Below are positions 52,301-54,808 of a stretch of DNA of 54,808 nt, in pieces (the stretch's first letter is position 1; each line of letters opens with the position of its first letter). Origin of the DNA: Ardenticatenaceae bacterium (lineage in GTDB: Bacteria > Chloroflexota > Anaerolineae > Promineifilales > Promineifilaceae); the NCBI GenBank assembly GCA_030065875.1, contig JASJCR010000033.1:1-54808 (forward strand). The letters run 5' to 3'. Under the pieces are notes generated by a model. That model was not told the DNA's origin, ran no database searches, and saw only the letters and a program-made list of their open reading frames with translations. Made by a program: the position numbers and the translations under genes.

Positions 52301-54808
52301 CGTGGGTTCAGTGATCATTCCGGATGAGGAGGGGTATGAGGAGCGGGTTGAACAGCTTCTTCGCGAACTCGACGCCATGATCGATGAACGGAAAACCCTG
52401 CTCAACAACGTCGGTGTGCCGGATGTCTATCGCTACAATGAAACCCATTCGGATGAACCGCTGCCCAGTGTTTTGGTCGCTGTCGATAATTTTGTTGAAT
52501 TTAGAGAAACGTTTGGCAGTGAAAGCGACAACGTGGCCAGCGTGCTCGACAAATTTGTCGAGCTGGCCCGTCAATCAAAATCTTACGGCATTCACTTTGC
52601 CCTCACCGCTTCGCGACTCAACGATCTGCCCAATCAGATGTTTAACGTTTTCACCGAACGGTTAACCCTGAAATTAACCGATCCGATGGAATATCGGGCG
52701 ATTATTGGTGGAGGACAGGTTTCCGATCTGGCTGAAATCCCCGGCCGTGGGTATATCAAGCTTGGCCGGCTGCCGCTCAGCTTCCAAATCGCCCAGCCAC
52801 TGGATCTGGATACCGGTGGGGAAGAATTGGGCAACGAAAACAAAGAGCTGGCCGAACTGGCGCAAAATATGGTTGACTGGATCGCCAACTCCGACCGCAC
52901 CTACCTGGAACCGGTCCGGGTAGATGCCCTGCCGAAAACGATCTTATTCAAGCAAATCCTTTCGCGTCAGCTAAACTTAGATCTCGACGAAACATTCCTG
53001 GATAATTTGCGCGCCACAACCCGCAGCGCGTGGGCTAATAGCAAAGATCCGGACAAGGCTGACTGGCTGCGGGCCACGCTGGGCGTCATTTCCGGTAATC
53101 GGCTGCGGGAAATGCACTTTGAAGCCAAAGTAGATGGGGTTCACGGGATGATCGCTGGGGGTACCGGATCCGGTAAATCGGAACTGCTCATGACCCTGAT
53201 CGTCAGCCTGGCTCTCCAGCACGACCCGTCGGTGTTAAATTTTGTGCTGGTCGACTACAAGGGCGGTGGGGCATTTAAGCCGTTTGAAACGATGCCCCAC
53301 GTGGTGGATTCCATTACCAATCTGAACAAAGCGGCCGTGAAGCGTATGTTTACGGCCATCGACGCAGAAATGCAGCGGCGGCAAAAGCTCAATGCCGACA
53401 CGGCGACCAAAGATATCGTCGAATATCGAGCCAAAGGATATCACCTCACCAAAGGAGCGTATCCGCATCTGTTTATTATCATTGACGAATATGCGGAGAT
53501 GATCACCGACAATCCAGAATTTAAGCAGGAGCTCGACAGCATCACGCGCGTCGGCCGGGCGCAGGGTGTCAATTTGCTCCTCGCGTCACAGCGGCCGACC
53601 GGCGTTTCCGATCAGATGCGGGCCAACATTAAATTCCGCATCTGTTTGCGGGTAGAAGGGATTGATACCAGTCGGGAAATGCTGCGCCGTTCTGATGCGG
53701 CATTTTTGCCCAGCGGGATGCCCGGTCGCGGCTATATGCAAATCGGTAATGAAAATATTGAGTTGACTCAGATCGCCTATACCGGTGAATCATATCCTTA
53801 TGCTGAGGTGGAAGAGGGGGGTCAAAAACCGAAATTTTACGATGTCATCGTGAAATTAACTCAGGAACTGGCCGGGGAGAACGTTCCCTTAACACCGTGG
53901 CCACCATTCTTGCCAACCGCCATGACCTTCTCTGAACCGTTGATTTTGGAGTACATGCAGCCTAAGGATTTAGAGCTGATTCAGATGGGCCGCCAGAAAG
54001 AAGCGCTGGTGGTCAATCCATTTGTAGAAAAATGGCAAAAAGGGAAAGGAGCCTGGTACGGGGTTGACTGGAATAAAAACGCCATGCGGGCGATTGTAGG
54101 CTTACTCGATGATCCGTATAATGCCCAATTGCTCCCTCTAAACATCGATCTCACGCGTGGCCACGTGGTCCTTTTTGGGGCGTCTGGCTGGGGTAAAACG
54201 ACCTTTATGCGCAGCCTGGTGATGTCCCTGGCTTCGACCCATTCACCCAACGAGTTCCATGCGCACCTGCTTGACCTCGGCGGCCGAAACCTGGAGGTTT
54301 TGCGCGAGATTCCCAATGTAGGGACCGTCATTATGCCGGACGAGCGCGGCTATGAAGAGCGGGTTCAGCAGCTGCTGCGCGAGCTAAACGACATCGTCGA
54401 CTACCGCAAGCGAGTATTTGCCGAAGTGGGGGTGTCCACGTTTTACGAATACAACGGCAGCGAGGATGATGGGCTGGAGCCGGCAATTTTGATCATCATC
54501 GACAATTTTAATGAATTTTTAGAATCATTTGGCGGCGACATGCAGCCTGATGAAGATTCCGTTTTCTCAATCTTTGTTAACTTGCTGCGGCAGGCCAAGG
54601 CATACGGACTGCACTTTGTGATTTCAGTCGATCGGCTAAATACGCTGTCGAGCAAGCTGCTGAGCCTCTTCACCGAGCGTTTGACCCTGCGGCTCTCCGA
54701 TGCGCAGAGCTATCGCTCGATTGTGGGGAGTGACATCGGGGAAATCGAAGAGATTCCGGGTCGTGGTTTTACCAAGGTCGGCCGGCAGGCGCTGGGCTTC
54801 CAGGTCGC
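49377..54808 (+). CDS. EssC/EccC-type FtsK/SpoIIIE secretion ATPase, at least four ATPase domains, 3' end beyond window
   Basis: Open from ATG 49377 to the window end (over 1810 residues, stop not seen). Two membrane helices (~38-58 and ~65-85) are followed by a charged cytoplasmic region with an acidic insert. Four FtsK-type ATPase domains follow in frame. D1: Walker A GSTGSGKS (~556), Walker B FIIIDEF. D2: GASGWGKTT (~929), with VAVDNF. D3: GGTGSGKS (~1261), with FIIIDEY. D4: GASGWGKTT (~1601), with IIIDNF. D1 and D3 keep the catalytic Glu; D2 and D4 have Asn. D1 and D3 also share VLVDYKGGGAFK and RVGRAQGV. EccC/EssC proteins usually have three domains. It is the predicted motor exporting the WXG100 proteins across the membrane. 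No N-terminal FHA is present. Confidence 0.94.
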   Translation, partial: MTEPVYIDRPPRIQPELPFDVIEVPSPPDKDEGQNNRLIQVALPMVTIIGYILIATLGGSGRSPAMLLPMALSVLASVGFSIYSYRKELKRKGEIERAYSDRLVEMNKEMNNYQDMQRRFYRYNYPDVASTLRIVDNTRQEAVRDDRILRTESRLWERRTFDNDFGVVRLGMGTLPSTVLYEIKEEENFDDPQMREARKLAEDSKFVNDIPIIVNFRQKLEEKGDEDDESDENVDEEQSPVTPVTHAMGIAGDKEAVYGFTRGMLLDYAVFHAPMDARLFILAKSQEQWAWTERLPHSLDDDTTTYRCFVEDAEEDEEEVRFDEDDEGIVVDFLEGIRKTLAQRKLRLSENDENNTSTADPTLPFNLLIVDLMDVGEEEGPLSDLESDAAISIILEEGSVLGAAVVFLVPERAKVPSGCHSVIEIEFTDRETGGSQPKRGLYFRYAEIGVNTHRYVGDADAIPKLEIMNQLAMMLAQMDVRQSFGANLTKVVPFLELMGFSSLDDLRDQTRVKWRESIKSDNSDWLRSKIGRMSGNKARTLVFSAKRDGVHGMVAGSTGSGKSELMISMIAAMVVTYDPSVLNFVLVDYKGGGAFKGFDNMPHCVDIITNLEGDAVTRMFTAITSEMQRRQKLNADTGTKNIVDYRQKGLHETHSPYPFLFIIIDEFAEMIADRPEYRSELESITRVGRAQGVSLLLAAQRPTGVTDQMRSNIKFRISLRVETPTESREMLRRNDAAFLPSNIPGRGYLQVGNEEIELIQSAYTGEKYIDPRKDHNQPVLWPDRQDIIFDAADDQEPPILYKAIVDLLEELSTEENRPKQRAPWPDFLSHQLTLSELLISPDPRAEAITSVEYLASEDFITLGREAEAVLTLNPSVNKWDNGENGWYEDDLDWGQYAMRPVVGLVDNPYAANQVPLVVDLPKGHVIIFGASGWGKTTFLRSLVVSLAATHSPNQAHIYVLDLGGRNLTILNELPHVGSVIIPDEEGYEERVEQLLRELDAMIDERKTLLNNVGVPDVYRYNETHSDEPLPSVLVAVDNFVEFRETFGSESDNVASVLDKFVELARQSKSYGIHFALTASRLNDLPNQMFNVFTERLTLKLTDPMEYRAIIGGGQVSDLAEIPGRGYIKLGRLPLSFQIAQPLDLDTGGEELGNENKELAELAQNMVDWIANSDRTYLEPVRVDALPKTILFKQILSRQLNLDLDETFLDNLRATTRSAWANSKDPDKADWLRATLGVISGNRLREMHFEAKVDGVHGMIAGGTGSGKSELLMTLIVSLALQHDPSVLNFVLVDYKGGGAFKPFETMPHVVDSITNLNKAAVKRMFTAIDAEMQRRQKLNADTATKDIVEYRAKGYHLTKGAYPHLFIIIDEYAEMITDNPEFKQELDSITRVGRAQGVNLLLASQRPTGVSDQMRANIKFRICLRVEGIDTSREMLRRSDAAFLPSGMPGRGYMQIGNENIELTQIAYTGESYPYAEVEEGGQKPKFYDVIVKLTQELAGENVPLTPWPPFLPTAMTFSEPLILEYMQPKDLELIQMGRQKEALVVNPFVEKWQKGKGAWYGVDWNKNAMRAIVGLLDDPYNAQLLPLNIDLTRGHVVLFGASGWGKTTFMRSLVMSLASTHSPNEFHAHLLDLGGRNLEVLREIPNVGTVIMPDERGYEERVQQLLRELNDIVDYRKRVFAEVGVSTFYEYNGSEDDGLEPAILIIIDNFNEFLESFGGDMQPDEDSVFSIFVNLLRQAKAYGLHFVISVDRLNTLSSKLLSLFTERLTLRLSDAQSYRSIVGSDIGEIEEIPGRGFTKVGRQALGFQV

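Overview
The window looks like a chromosomal segment of a Chloroflexota bacterium, probably Anaerolineae-like. This placement is inferred from gene content, mainly Ser/Thr kinases with Pro-Thr linkers, DUF2723 membrane proteins and a divergent type VII secretion locus; no rRNA or tRNA is present to prove it. Intergenic regions are full of 7-nt short tandem repeats. The palindrome CGGCCG is strongly over-represented (7 copies by hand count in the first 1.47 kb).

Layout. 1-8974 (minus): an NRPS operon. A dehydrogenase, a stand-alone adenylation protein and a free carrier protein resemble the set that turns proline into pyrrole-2-carboxyl-PCP. They feed a C-A-PCP module whose Asn-type A domain is interrupted by a PP-loop (AANH) amidotransferase-like domain, and then a further module that runs off the left edge. 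9106-11415 (minus): a membrane protein with an SGNH-like domain and a HupE/UreJ metal permease. 12179-15900 (minus): a BtuFCD-type cobalamin importer behind a consensus promoter, a cobalamin riboswitch and an intrinsic terminator. 15932-16579 (+): a methyltransferase; a possible structured RNA lies opposite at about 16606-16990. 17185-25228 (minus): an overlapping five-gene block encoding SWIM, DUF5691, MoxR AAA+, DUF5682 and VWA proteins, interrupted by an oppositely oriented four-helix-bundle gene flanked by heptamer arrays. 25325-29071: MaoC hydratase, FAD protein, two small membrane proteins, SDR and PLP lyase. 29210-30515 (+): Pcm, then a FrnE/DsbA-like protein whose active-site Cys codon is TGA followed by a bacterial-SECIS-like hairpin, so a probable selenoprotein. 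30599-33451 (+): sigma-like factor and transmembrane Ser/Thr kinase. 33856-39993: FAD oxidase, two membrane-associated unknowns, a His-rich membrane protein and a two-component system.

39999-54808 (running off the right edge): a type VII secretion-like locus. It holds a PP2C phosphatase fused to a FecR-like region and a DUF2723 polytopic domain, a VWA-TM-FHA protein, four tandem WXG100-like small proteins, a membrane-anchored pseudokinase with a zinc-ribbon-like N terminus, and a giant EssC/EccC-type ATPase. The ATPase has at least four FtsK domains in an alternating canonical/degenerate pattern. The phosphatase, FHA and pseudokinase parts suggest secretion controlled by Thr phosphorylation.

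The strongest second-look items are the selenoprotein, the interrupted NRPS, the type VII-like locus with its duplicated ATPase and pseudokinase, the phosphatase-DUF2723 fusion, the repeat arrays and the unassigned RNA.
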